A DNA stretch of 64,000 bases from contig JAFAFW010000018.1 in the NCBI GenBank assembly GCA_023423275.1, positions 29,561 through 93,560 on the forward strand, given 5' to 3'. Source of the DNA: Pseudomonadota bacterium. GTDB taxonomy: Bacteria > Pseudomonadota > Alphaproteobacteria > Rhizobiales > Hyphomicrobiaceae. Position numbers and translations under genes: made by a program. Position 1 is the stretch's first letter. Each line of letters starts with the position of its first letter. Shown piece after piece: positions 41,970-50,816 of this stretch. Below the pieces are notes generated by a model. That model saw nothing but the letters and a program-made list of their open reading frames with translations. It ran no database searches and had not been told where the DNA came from.

Positions 41970-41984
41970 GGTACAGGCTGTACC
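41970..41984. promoter_or_regulatory. 15-bp palindrome upstream of the 2-oxoacid oxidoreductase operon
   Basis: GGTACAG-G-CTGTACC is a perfect odd palindrome 45 bases before the first ATG, just after TTGGACTAAATATA, which resembles half of an Rrf2/IscR-type site. It probably overlaps the promoter. The regulator is unknown. Confidence 0.4.
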
Positions 41985-42029
41985 GATGGGCATGGCTTGG
42001 CAAGAACGCGACTGGAGGATCGAAGTCCG

Positions 42030-43865
42030 ATGCCGCAAGGCGATCTCGCTGTGCGCAGCCGAGGCATGGCCCCGACTGACATTTCGAACCCGAAGTATTT
42101 CCACAAGGTCGTAGACTGTCAGTGGGCCTGTCCCACTCATACGCCCGTCCCCGAATACATCCGGCTCATCGCTCAAGGCCGCTACGCAGCGGCCTATATG
42201 TTGAATTGGGAGTCGAATGTCTTTCCGGGCATCCTCGGCCGCGTGTGTGATCGCCCCTGTGAACCGGCCTGCCGTCGTGGCCGCGTCGAGGAGAAGCCGG
42301 TCGCTATCTGCCGCCTGAAGCGCGTCGCCGCCGACTACAAGGGTGACATCGACGGCTTCCTGCCGGAAATTCCCAAGCTCAAGAACGGCAAGCGCATCGC
42401 GCTGCTGGGTGCAGGCCCGGCCTCGCTGACGGTGGCGCGAGATCTGATGCCGCTCGGCTATCAGTGCGTGCTGTTCGAGAAGGATCCGTTCGGCGGCGGA
42501 TTGATGCGCACGAACATCCCCTCGTTCCGGCTGCCCGCCAAGGTGCTGGACGAGGAAGTGGAGCGGATTCTTGATTTCGGTGTCGAGCCGCGCTTCGGCC
42601 ATGAGGTCAAGAGCCTGAAGGCGGTGCTCGACGAAGGCTTCGACGCGGTTTTCATCGGCACCGGCGCGCCGAAGGGCAAGGATCTGAATATCCCCGGCCG
42701 CAAGGAAGCCGCCGCGAACATCCATATCGGCATCAACTTCCTGACCTCGGTCGCCTTCGAGCACGTGCACCGCATCGGCAAGCGTGTGGTGGTCATCGGC
42801 GGCGGCAATACCGCTATGGATTGCTGCCGGACCGCGTTGCGTCTCGGCGCACACGACGTCACGGTGACGGTGCGTTCACCGCGCAAGGACATGAAGGCTT
42901 CGGCGTGGGAAATCGAGGATGCGGAGCACGAAGGCATCCCGATCCTCGACAATCACAACCCCAAGGAGTTCCTCCTTGAGGATGGTCGGCTTACCGGCGT
43001 TCGCTTCGAGAAGATGCGTGCCGAATACGTCGACGGAAAGCGCAAGCTGGTCGCGACCGGAGAGGACGTTGTCATTCCGTGCGACGACGTGCTGATGGCC
43101 ATCGGGCAGGAGAACGCGTTCCCCTGGATCGAGAACGATATCGGCATCGAGTTCAACGAATGGCAGATGCCGAAGGTCGATCGCACGACCATGATGTCGA
43201 CGCGGCCGGGCGTGTTCCTCGGCGGCGATGCGGCGTGGGGGCCGGAAAATATCATCTGGGCGGTTGCGCACGGGCATCAGGCGGCCATCTCGATTGACCT
43301 GTTCTGCAACGGCGAGACGCTGACCGAGCGTCCGCATCCGGGCAGCAACCTCGTCAGCCAGAAGATGGGCATTCACGAGTGGTCGTACTCGAACAATTAC
43401 ACGGCGGAGCGCCGGATTGCGGTTCCGCACGCTGACAAGGCGAAGTCACTGCGCAATCTGAAGGTCGAGGTCGAGCTCGGTTTCGATGACAAGCTGGCGG
43501 CGAAGGAAGTCGAACGCTGCCTGAACTGCGACGTGCAGACGGTTTTCACGCGCTCGTTGTGCATCGAGTGCGATGCCTGCATGGACATCTGCCCGGTCGA
43601 TTGCATCAACTTCACCGAGAACGGCGAGGAAGCTGATCTGCGCGAGCGGCTGCGCGTCCCGGCGCATAATCTGGCGCAGGACCTGTACGTTTCCGATGCC
43701 CTCAAGACCGGCCGCGTGATGGTCAAGGACGAGGACATGTGCCTTCACTGTGGCCTGTGCGCAGAGCGCTGTCCGACGGGCGCCTGGGACATGCAGAAAT
43801 TCATGTACGTCGAGGCGCAGGCGTCCAGCGCCTGTCTCACTCATCACCATGCCTACGTCGGCTGA
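42030..43865 (+). CDS. GltD-like FAD/NAD(P) oxidoreductase with C-terminal 2x[4Fe-4S]
   Basis: A 611-residue electron-transfer subunit. The N-terminal part resembles glutamate synthase small subunits with a cysteine cluster in DCQWACPTH (Cys30, Cys34) and RVCDRPCEPACRRG. An FAD loop LLGAGPASLTVA lies near residue 130 and an NAD(P) loop VVIGGGNTAMDCC near 255. The C-terminal ~100 residues add a bacterial-ferredoxin domain: CIECDACMDICP near 510 and CLHCGLCAERCP near 570. It can thus carry electrons between two [4Fe-4S] centres and NAD(P). The frame opens at a TTG at 41997, but the ATG at 42030 follows GGAGG. The alpha subunit gene starts 18 bases later. Confidence 0.88.
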   Translation: MPQGDLAVRSRGMAPTDISNPKYFHKVVDCQWACPTHTPVPEYIRLIAQGRYAAAYMLNWESNVFPGILGRVCDRPCEPACRRGRVEEKPVAICRLKRVAADYKGDIDGFLPEIPKLKNGKRIALLGAGPASLTVARDLMPLGYQCVLFEKDPFGGGLMRTNIPSFRLPAKVLDEEVERILDFGVEPRFGHEVKSLKAVLDEGFDAVFIGTGAPKGKDLNIPGRKEAAANIHIGINFLTSVAFEHVHRIGKRVVVIGGGNTAMDCCRTALRLGAHDVTVTVRSPRKDMKASAWEIEDAEHEGIPILDNHNPKEFLLEDGRLTGVRFEKMRAEYVDGKRKLVATGEDVVIPCDDVLMAIGQENAFPWIENDIGIEFNEWQMPKVDRTTMMSTRPGVFLGGDAAWGPENIIWAVAHGHQAAISIDLFCNGETLTERPHPGSNLVSQKMGIHEWSYSNNYTAERRIAVPHADKAKSLRNLKVEVELGFDDKLAAKEVERCLNCDVQTVFTRSLCIECDACMDICPVDCINFTENGEEADLRERLRVPAHNLAQDLYVSDALKTGRVMVKDEDMCLHCGLCAERCPTGAWDMQKFMYVEAQASSACLTHHHAYVG

Positions 43866-43883
43866 CACCAGGGTTCAAAAAAC

Positions 43884-45689
43884 ATGAGCGGGGTCAATGA
43901 TTTCGTCTGCAAGTTCGCGACCGTGAACGGGTCCGGTTCGGCGAGCGCCAATACGATGTTCGCCAAAACCGTATTTCGGATGGGTGTGCCGGTCAGTCCA
44001 AAGAACATCTTCCCGTCAAACATCCAGGGCCTTCCGACGTGGTACGAGGTGCGCGTCAGCGAGAAGGGCTATCTTGCCCGGCGCGACGGGATTGACCTCA
44101 TGATCGCCATGAACCCGCAGACCTATCGCGAGGATCTGGCGGAGGTCTCCCCGGGCGGCTGGCTGCTTTATGATTCCACGATGCCGCGGCAGTGGGCACG
44201 GGAGGATATTCAGTTCCTGCCCGTTCCGATTGCCGGTATGTGCGCCAGGAAGTGGAGTGATCCGCGGCAACGTCAGCTTTTCAAGAACATGGTCTATATC
44301 GGTGCTCTGAGCGCGCTGCTCGACATGGATATGGAGGTTCTGAAGGGCGTCGTCGGCGATCAGTTGCGCGGCAAGGAGAAGCTGGTCGCGGCGAATATGG
44401 AGGCGATCGCTCTCGGCCGCGATTACGCGCTGGAGAATTTCGCCTGCCCGCTGCCGATCAAGTTGCAGCCGGCCAACGGCGCGCGCGGCAAGATCATGGT
44501 GACCGGCAACAGCGCCGCCGCGCTGGGGGCCCTCTATGCAGGCGCGACCGTCTGTTCCTGGTATCCGATCACGCCGTCGACGTCGGTCGCAGAAGCCTTC
44601 GAGGGATACGTCAAACGTCTCCGCGTCGATAAGGATGGCCGCGTGCTGGGTGCGATCGTTCAGGCCGAGGATGAACTAGCGGCCATCGGTATGGCGATCG
44701 GCGCCGGGTGGAATGGCGCGCGGTCGTTCACGGCCACCTCCGGACCGGGCGTGTCGCTGATGAGCGAGTTCCTGGGGCTTGCCTATTTTGCCGAGGTCCC
44801 GGTCGTTCTGATCAATATCCAGCGCGGTGGACCCTCCACCGGCATGCCGACGCGGACGCAGCAATCAGATGTAATGGCCTGCGCCTATGCTTCGCATGGC
44901 GACACGAAACACGTGCTGCTGTTCCCGTCCGATCCGAACGAATGCTTCACGCTGAGCGCCAAGGCGTTCGATCTGGCGGAGCGACTTCAGACGCCGGTGA
45001 TGATGCTCAGCGACCTCGACATCGGCATGAACGATTGGATGACCGATCCGTTTGTGTGGGACGACAACACGGTTCATGATCGCGGCAAGGTGTTGGATGC
45101 GGCGGGGCTCGACGCGGCCAAGGATTGGGGCCGTTATCGCGACGCCGACGGCGATGGAATCCCGTATCGCACGTTGCCCGGCGCGCATCCGGACAAGGGC
45201 GCGTTCTTCACACGCGGGACCTCGCACGATGCCTATGCGCGCTATACCGAGGACGGACGCGTCAATGCGGAGAACATGCGGCGTATTTCCCGCAAGTTCG
45301 AGACCGCAAAGTCACTGGTTCCCGCGCCGGAAATTGCGACGCGCGATCCGCGCTCACGGGTCGGCGTCATCTATTTCGGCTCCACGCGTCCGGCGGTGCT
45401 GGAGGCACTCGATGAGCTGGAGGCCGATGGCATCCGCGTGAATGCGATGCGTCTCAAGAGCTTCCCATTCAGCGATGAAGTGAAGGCGTTCTGCGACGCC
45501 CATGATCGCGTGTTCGTCGTCGAGCAGAACCGGGATGCGCAGATGCGCTCGCTGTTGATGTTGGAAGCTGGCGTCGACGGCGACAAGCTGATCGCGACCG
45601 TCAATTTCGATGGCATGCCGCTGACCGCTGAGTTCGTCCGCGGCGCCATTCGCGCCAGCATGGGTCCCATCAAAGTGGCGGCGGAGTGA
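43884..45689 (+). CDS. korA: 2-oxoacid:acceptor oxidoreductase, fused gamma-alpha subunit
   Basis: It is the alpha subunit of a 2-oxoacid (probably 2-oxoglutarate) oxidoreductase that forms acyl-CoA from the oxo acid. Residues 10-190 are the gamma domain (NGSGSASANTMFAKTVFR, GWLLYDSTMPRQW) and residues ~205-600 the alpha domain, with WYPITPSTSVAEAFEGY near residue 227 and ATSGPGVSLMSEFLGLAYFA. The gamma-alpha fusion is the KorA arrangement. It follows the flavo-Fe-S gene by 18 bases and precedes the beta subunit by ten, so the complex is made from one mRNA. The specific oxo acid is inferred from the family. Confidence 0.88.
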   Translation: MSGVNDFVCKFATVNGSGSASANTMFAKTVFRMGVPVSPKNIFPSNIQGLPTWYEVRVSEKGYLARRDGIDLMIAMNPQTYREDLAEVSPGGWLLYDSTMPRQWAREDIQFLPVPIAGMCARKWSDPRQRQLFKNMVYIGALSALLDMDMEVLKGVVGDQLRGKEKLVAANMEAIALGRDYALENFACPLPIKLQPANGARGKIMVTGNSAAALGALYAGATVCSWYPITPSTSVAEAFEGYVKRLRVDKDGRVLGAIVQAEDELAAIGMAIGAGWNGARSFTATSGPGVSLMSEFLGLAYFAEVPVVLINIQRGGPSTGMPTRTQQSDVMACAYASHGDTKHVLLFPSDPNECFTLSAKAFDLAERLQTPVMMLSDLDIGMNDWMTDPFVWDDNTVHDRGKVLDAAGLDAAKDWGRYRDADGDGIPYRTLPGAHPDKGAFFTRGTSHDAYARYTEDGRVNAENMRRISRKFETAKSLVPAPEIATRDPRSRVGVIYFGSTRPAVLEALDELEADGIRVNAMRLKSFPFSDEVKAFCDAHDRVFVVEQNRDAQMRSLLMLEAGVDGDKLIATVNFDGMPLTAEFVRGAIRASMGPIKVAAE

Positions 45690-45699
45690 GGATTGAACG

Positions 45700-46755
45700 A
45701 TGAGCTACATCCAAAAGCCCGTTGCCTACCATCCGGCGTTAAAGAAGAACGCGTTGGGCCTGACGCATCGCGATTACGAAGGCTCGATGTCGACGCTATG
45801 CGCGGGCTGCGGGCATGACTCCATCACCGCTGCGATCATCGAAGCGTGTTTCGAGCTGGATCTGCCGGCGCATCGCATCGCGAAAATCTCAGGCATTGGC
45901 TGTTCCTCGAAGGCGCCGACCTATTTCCTCGGTCGCAGCCACGGCTTCAATAGCGTTCACGGCCGCATGCCTTCGGTGGCAACTGGCGCCAATCTCGCCA
46001 ACGGCGATCTTGTCTACATTGGCGTCTCCGGCGACGGCGATACGGCCTCGATCGGGTTCGGCCAATTCGCGCATGTGGTGCGCCGTCGCCTGAACATGGT
46101 CTACGTGGTCATGAACAACGGCTGTTACGGGCTGACCAAGGGGCAGTTCTCGGCCACGAATGACAAGTCCTCGCCTTCAAAAAAGGGCGAAGCCAATCCG
46201 TTCGATCCGATTGATCTGTGTCAGATGGCGATCCAGCTCGGTGCTGGTTTCGTGGCGCGCTCGTTCTCGGGCGATAAAAACCAGCTTATTCCTCTGCTGA
46301 AGGCGGCGATCAATTACCGGGGCTTTGCGTTCCTCGATGTCGTCAGCCCCTGCGTGACGTTCAACAATCACCCGGCGTCGACCAAGAGCTATGACTACGT
46401 GCGCGCGCACAATCAGGCCATCGATAGGCTCGACTTTGTCCCGGAAAAGTCCGAGATCACCGCGGATTATGATGAGGGAACGTCGCTGTCGGTGACGATG
46501 CATGACGGATCGCATCTCGTGCTGCACAAGCTCGATGGTAACCATGATCCGCGCGATGCGGATGCCGCTCTCATGACCATTCGTAACAGTGCTGCGCGTG
46601 GCGAAGTCGCGACCGGCCTGCTCTATATCGATGAGCAGCAGCAGGACTTGCACGACATCCTGCGGACATCGCCGGCTCCACTGAACGCCCTGCCGATGTC
46701 GGCCGTGTGTCCGGGGTCGGCCAAGCTGGATGCGATCAATGCGCGTTTACGTTGA
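45700..46755 (+). CDS. korB: 2-oxoacid:acceptor oxidoreductase, beta (TPP) subunit
   Basis: The thiamine-diphosphate subunit, 351 residues. LCAGCGHDSITAAIIEA is the family start region, and the TPP-binding motif reads GVSGDGDTASIGFGQF near residue 108 with NNGCYGLTKGQF completing the Gly-Asp-Gly-xN-Asn-Asn pattern. There is no built-in ferredoxin cluster, so electrons must leave through the [4Fe-4S] domain of the upstream flavoprotein. A small hairpin follows the stop. As I recall, a related three-subunit 2-oxoglutarate:NADP+ oxidoreductase was described from Azoarcus evansii; I have not compared them. Confidence 0.9.
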   Translation: MSYIQKPVAYHPALKKNALGLTHRDYEGSMSTLCAGCGHDSITAAIIEACFELDLPAHRIAKISGIGCSSKAPTYFLGRSHGFNSVHGRMPSVATGANLANGDLVYIGVSGDGDTASIGFGQFAHVVRRRLNMVYVVMNNGCYGLTKGQFSATNDKSSPSKKGEANPFDPIDLCQMAIQLGAGFVARSFSGDKNQLIPLLKAAINYRGFAFLDVVSPCVTFNNHPASTKSYDYVRAHNQAIDRLDFVPEKSEITADYDEGTSLSVTMHDGSHLVLHKLDGNHDPRDADAALMTIRNSAARGEVATGLLYIDEQQQDLHDILRTSPAPLNALPMSAVCPGSAKLDAINARLR

Positions 46756-46756
46756 T

Positions 46757-46777
46757 CGCCCGATCCAGGGCGGATTT
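46757..46777 (+). terminator. Weak terminator-like hairpin after korB
   Basis: CGCCC-GATCCA-GGGCG followed by GATTTAATGTCATTTTA. The stem is five bases and the T-run poor; it begins one base after the korB stop. Confidence 0.4.
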
Positions 46778-46890
46778 AATGTCATTTTATAGCCGCGGTG
46801 CTTGACTTGCAGAGAGGTTCCATGAACCGTACTCTGCACATAAGACGGGTGATAAGCCTGCAGTCTGCGCCGCAGTTGGAGAACGCCCGT

Positions 46891-47826
46891 ATGAAGACCA
46901 CACCCGTTACGACGGCAGATATTGCGCGCTCGGTGATTGCCGTGCCGCCCCTGGCCAGGGACCGCGAGTTCCGGCTGGATCGGAAAGCAAATCTCGCCAT
47001 TATCAAACATTTGGAAGCTGGCGGCGTCCGGTCGTTGATGTACGGCGGCAATGCGGCATTCTTCAATATCAGCATTGGCGAATATGCCGATACGCTGGAT
47101 TTCCTATCCGAGAGCGTCGGCCCGGATACATGGTTTCTGCCGTCCGCTGGACCCGATTTCGGCAAGCTGCGGGATCAGGTGCCGATCCTCAAATCGCGTG
47201 CGTTTCCCGCGGTGATGGTGCTGCCGGTGACCGGGCCGTCGGTGCCTACCGGCATCGCACGCGGCGTTCGCCATTTTGCCGAAGCGGTAGGCAAGCAAAT
47301 CGTCCTGTATATCAAGGACGAAAACATGCTGACGCCCGAGCTTGTGGTGAAGCTGGTCAACGACAAGGTCGTGTCGTCGGTGAAATATGCCGTCGTGCGG
47401 GACAATCCGAGCCAGGATCGGTTCTTGAGCCGCCTTCTGGAGGGCGTCGACAAATCGATCGTTGCCAGCGGCATCGGCGAGCGACCGGCGATTGCGCATT
47501 TGCGCGATTTCGGAATTGCGTCCTTCACGTCGGGCTCGGTCTGCATCGCGCCACGGGCCTCGATGAAGCTGCTGGAATTGCTGAAAGCAAAGGACTACGC
47601 CGCCGCGGAAAAGGTGCGCGAGAACTTCATGCCGCTCGAGGATTTGCGCGACGGCATCAATCCGATCCGCGTGTTGCACGATGCCGTCACGCTGGCGGGC
47701 ATAGGCGATATGGGCCCCATGCTTCCGGGTATGGATAACCTCGAAGCGGCTGATCGGACGAAAGTCGAAAGAGCTGCCAAAACGCTCTTCGCTTACGATC
47801 AGACTTTCTCGCGTGCTGCGGCCTGA
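46891..47826 (+). CDS. DapA-family aldolase/dehydratase-like enzyme
   Basis: A 311-residue TIM-barrel class I enzyme. Tyr140 in IVLYIKDEN and Lys165 in SVKYAVVRD are the expected catalytic Tyr and Schiff-base Lys. The usual GTTGE phosphate/carboxylate loop is replaced by MYGGNAAFFNIS, so the substrate is not that of dihydrodipicolinate synthase. The frame extends upstream, but the ATG at 46891 with GGAG nine bases before it is the better start. It heads the TRAP-IlvD gene set, where DapA-type enzymes usually act on 2-oxo-3-deoxy sugar acids; this role is inferred. Confidence 0.82.
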   Translation: MKTTPVTTADIARSVIAVPPLARDREFRLDRKANLAIIKHLEAGGVRSLMYGGNAAFFNISIGEYADTLDFLSESVGPDTWFLPSAGPDFGKLRDQVPILKSRAFPAVMVLPVTGPSVPTGIARGVRHFAEAVGKQIVLYIKDENMLTPELVVKLVNDKVVSSVKYAVVRDNPSQDRFLSRLLEGVDKSIVASGIGERPAIAHLRDFGIASFTSGSVCIAPRASMKLLELLKAKDYAAAEKVRENFMPLEDLRDGINPIRVLHDAVTLAGIGDMGPMLPGMDNLEAADRTKVERAAKTLFAYDQTFSRAAA

Positions 47827-47884
47827 CGTCGAAATGGCGTAAGGCTCGATACAACAATAATTTTTTAGGGAAGGAAAACGTTGA

Positions 47885-48838
47885 ATGTTGAAGAAACTTA
47901 CCTGTGCTTTGCTGAGCGCCACCGCTGCCGTTGCTTTTGTGGTCGGATCGGCCCAAGCGGCTGACCTCAAGCTGATGACCGGTCCGCAAGGCGGTGTATG
48001 GGTTCCGCTTGGCGGTCAGCTGAAGGATCTTTGGGAAAAAGCCATCCCGGGCACGTCGGTCCAATCTCTGCCGGGTGCCGGAATCGCGAACGTGCGCGGT
48101 ATCGAGGAAGGCAAGACCGACATCGGGTTCGGAAACTCGATCTCGACCGTCGACGCGGTTGCGGGCAATGCGCCCTTCAACAAACCGCACGGCAACGTGT
48201 GCAACGTCGCAACGCTCTATCCGCAGTATTTCCAAGTGATCGTGCGGGCCGACGGCGACATCAAATCGGTCAAGGATCTGAAGGGCAAGGCAGTGACGAC
48301 GCAGCCTCGCGGGAATACCGGCGAGGCGATTACGGGCCATATGCTCAAGGTGCACGGGCTTTCGTACAACGACGTCAAGATGAGCTTTGTGTCCTATACG
48401 GACTCCGTTTCCCAGATGCAGGATGGTAACGCGGAGGCGTTCGCTCTGGGAACAGCCATCCCGTCCGGGGCAGTCATGGACCTTGCCTCGTCGCGGGATA
48501 TCAAGTTGCTGGATCTGTCCGACAGCCTGGCCGACATGAAGAAACTCAACCCGGGTTACACGCTGGTGACGGTGCCCAAGGGCACCTATCCGAAGCAGGA
48601 CACCGACGTGAAGGTGATCGGCTACGCCACCCATATCGTCGCGTCGTGCAAGCTGCCGGAAGATACGGTTTACGCGATGACGAAAGTGATCGCCGAAAAC
48701 GTGCCGGCCATGTCGGCGGTTTACAAGGGCATAACCGGCCTGACCGCGAAAGCCATGGCCGAGGATATCGGCGTGCCGTTCCATCCGGGCGCGGCGAAAT
48801 ATTACAAGGAAGCCGGTGTCACGGTGACGTCGAAGTGA
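47885..48838 (+). CDS. TAXI-family TRAP transporter binding protein
   Basis: A 317-residue periplasmic receptor with a Sec signal (LTCALLSATAAVAFVVG, cut after AQA). TAXI features are LMTGPQGGVWVPLGGQLKD, GAGIANVRGIEEGKTDIGFG and VTTQPRGNTGEAI. It supplies substrate to the fused permease encoded 106 bases downstream. That gap contains a hairpin (48841-48866) that may hold binding-protein mRNA level above permease level. The substrate is probably an acid, given the adjacent dehydratase; TAXI proteins for several organic acids and glutamate are known. Confidence 0.9.
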   Translation: MLKKLTCALLSATAAVAFVVGSAQAADLKLMTGPQGGVWVPLGGQLKDLWEKAIPGTSVQSLPGAGIANVRGIEEGKTDIGFGNSISTVDAVAGNAPFNKPHGNVCNVATLYPQYFQVIVRADGDIKSVKDLKGKAVTTQPRGNTGEAITGHMLKVHGLSYNDVKMSFVSYTDSVSQMQDGNAEAFALGTAIPSGAVMDLASSRDIKLLDLSDSLADMKKLNPGYTLVTVPKGTYPKQDTDVKVIGYATHIVASCKLPEDTVYAMTKVIAENVPAMSAVYKGITGLTAKAMAEDIGVPFHPGAAKYYKEAGVTVTSK

Positions 48839-48840
48839 TT

Positions 48841-48866
48841 GACGCGCGGGTGACGCCAAGCGCGTC
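48841..48866 (+). repeat. Stem-loop between TRAP receptor and permease genes
   Basis: GACGCGC at 48841-48847 pairs perfectly with GCGCGTC at 48860-48866 around a 12-base loop, three bases after the receptor stop. There is no T-run, so mRNA stabilisation or partial termination is more likely than full termination. Confidence 0.45.
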
Positions 48867-48943
48867 ATCCGCTGCTCGCCGCCAAAGCGACGGGAAGCCG
48901 CTGGCATAAGAATTCGACGCACCGGTCAAGGGATAGGACGGGC

Positions 48944-50815
48944 ATGAAGCTCGATCTGAGCTATGGCGGTATTGTCCGTCTGACGGCGATGATAATCGGC
49001 GTCTCGATGGCGCTTTATCACATGTGGGCTATCGCATTCGGCCAGCCGGAAGCCATTATCTTTCGCGGCACGCATTTGCTGTTCGCGATGTTGCTGACGT
49101 TCATGCTGTACCGCAGCAGCGGACAGATGGACGGACAGCCGCCGCGGCTGATGGACTGGGCTTTGCTCGTTCTGGGCGTCGCGCCAATTCTGTATCTGTT
49201 TTGGAACTACGAATACGTCGTCACACGCATCTATTATATCGATGATCTGACGACGCTCGATATGGTGCTGGGTACGGTCCTGACCGTGATCGTGCTTGAA
49301 GGCACCCGCCGCGTGATCGGTGCTGCACTTCCGATTACGGCGCTGGTGTTCCTGGTTTATGGCATCGTCTTTGCTGGTCTCGAGCCGATGCGGCTGCTCG
49401 ATCAGCTTTTCATGACGACCGAGGGAATCTTCGGCATCCCGTTGGCGGTCTCTGCCTCCTACGTGTTGATTTTCGTCCTCTTCGGCAGTGTCATGGAGCG
49501 CACGGGGACAGGACAACTGTTCATGGATTTCTCCATGGCGCTGACCGGCCACACGGCCGGCGGACCGGGTAAGGTGGCTGTCGTCAGCTCCAGTCTGTTC
49601 GGCACCATCTCAGGCAGTGCCGTCGCGAACGTCATGGTCGACGGGCCGATCTCGATCCCTCTCATGAAGCGATCGGGCTTCCCGCCGCATTTCGCAGCCG
49701 GTGTCGAGGCGACCGCATCGACCGGCGGACAGATCATGCCCCCGATCATGGGAGCTGCCGCTTTTGTCATGGCGGAATTCCTGGCGGTGTCCTATTTGCA
49801 GGTGGTCGCCTGGGCATTGATCCCGGCCATCCTCTATTATGTCGCCTGCTTTGCCGCTGTGCATTTTGAAGCTAAGCGACGCGGGCTTGTCGGTTTGCCG
49901 CGGGCCGATCTTCCGCGGCTTGGACAAGTCCTGCGCGTGCGCGGACATCTGTTCATTCCGGTGCTCACGATCCTGACCGTCATGTATGCCGGCTATAGCG
50001 CTCCGATGGCCGCGCTCGCTGGCACGCTGGCATGTTTTCCGGTCGCTGCCTTGCGCAAGTCGACGCGCGAAAACGTGACCATTACCAACATGATCGAGTC
50101 TCTCTACGACGGCGCACGGAATGCGCTCGGCGTCGCCCTGGCCTGCGCCTGCGCCGGAATTGTCATCGGCGTCGTGACGCTGTCCGGATTGGGCATCGTC
50201 TTCACCCAGTTCGTGGTCGGGTTGGCGCAGGACACGCTGATCGCCGCACTGGTTCTGACGATGATCGCGGGCATCGTGCTCGGCATGGGGATGCCGACGA
50301 CGCCGGCCTATATCGTGATGACGGCTCTGTTGGTGCCCGCCATCATCAAGCTCGGCGTCATCCCGCCGGCTGCGCACATGTTCGCTTTCTACTTTGCGGT
50401 GCTGTCGGCGATCACACCGCCGGTTGCGCTCGCTGTCTATGCGGCATCCGGGCTAGCGAAGTCCGATATCTGGACTAGCGGCTGGGCAGCCGTAAAAATT
50501 GGCGCGGCCGGCTTCATCGTGCCGTTCATGTTCGTCTATGAGCCGGCTCTTCTGATGATCGGGGATTGGCCGACAATTGCTTGGCGCTTCGTGTGCGCCG
50601 TCGTCGGAATCCTCTTGTTCGCAGGCGGCCTGCACGGCTACTTCTTGACAGCCGCGTCCCACTGGCAACGAGGGTTGCTCATTATCGGCGGCCTCTCTCT
50701 GGTCTACCCCAGCGTGCTCTCCGACATCACAGGTGCGGTGATCATAGCTGTCGTGGTCGCGGCCCAGCTCCTCGGCCGCAATAGCGAATTGAACACCGTC
50801 AGACAAAAGCAGTGA
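48944..50815 (+). CDS. TRAP transporter fused permease (DctQ-DctM type)
   Basis: A polytopic membrane protein of 623 residues. The first ~200 residues contain four helices of the small DctQ-like part, and the rest is the large DctM-like part, with SSLFGTISGSAVANVMVDGP, GQIMPPIMGAAAFVMAEFL and GIVLGMGMPTTPAYIVMTAL, the conserved loops of the transport core. It works with the TAXI receptor using an ion gradient. Its stop lies one base before the IlvD-family ATG, so uptake and dehydration are tightly coupled. Confidence 0.93.
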   Translation: MKLDLSYGGIVRLTAMIIGVSMALYHMWAIAFGQPEAIIFRGTHLLFAMLLTFMLYRSSGQMDGQPPRLMDWALLVLGVAPILYLFWNYEYVVTRIYYIDDLTTLDMVLGTVLTVIVLEGTRRVIGAALPITALVFLVYGIVFAGLEPMRLLDQLFMTTEGIFGIPLAVSASYVLIFVLFGSVMERTGTGQLFMDFSMALTGHTAGGPGKVAVVSSSLFGTISGSAVANVMVDGPISIPLMKRSGFPPHFAAGVEATASTGGQIMPPIMGAAAFVMAEFLAVSYLQVVAWALIPAILYYVACFAAVHFEAKRRGLVGLPRADLPRLGQVLRVRGHLFIPVLTILTVMYAGYSAPMAALAGTLACFPVAALRKSTRENVTITNMIESLYDGARNALGVALACACAGIVIGVVTLSGLGIVFTQFVVGLAQDTLIAALVLTMIAGIVLGMGMPTTPAYIVMTALLVPAIIKLGVIPPAAHMFAFYFAVLSAITPPVALAVYAASGLAKSDIWTSGWAAVKIGAAGFIVPFMFVYEPALLMIGDWPTIAWRFVCAVVGILLFAGGLHGYFLTAASHWQRGLLIIGGLSLVYPSVLSDITGAVIIAVVVAAQLLGRNSELNTVRQKQ

Positions 50816-50816
50816 C

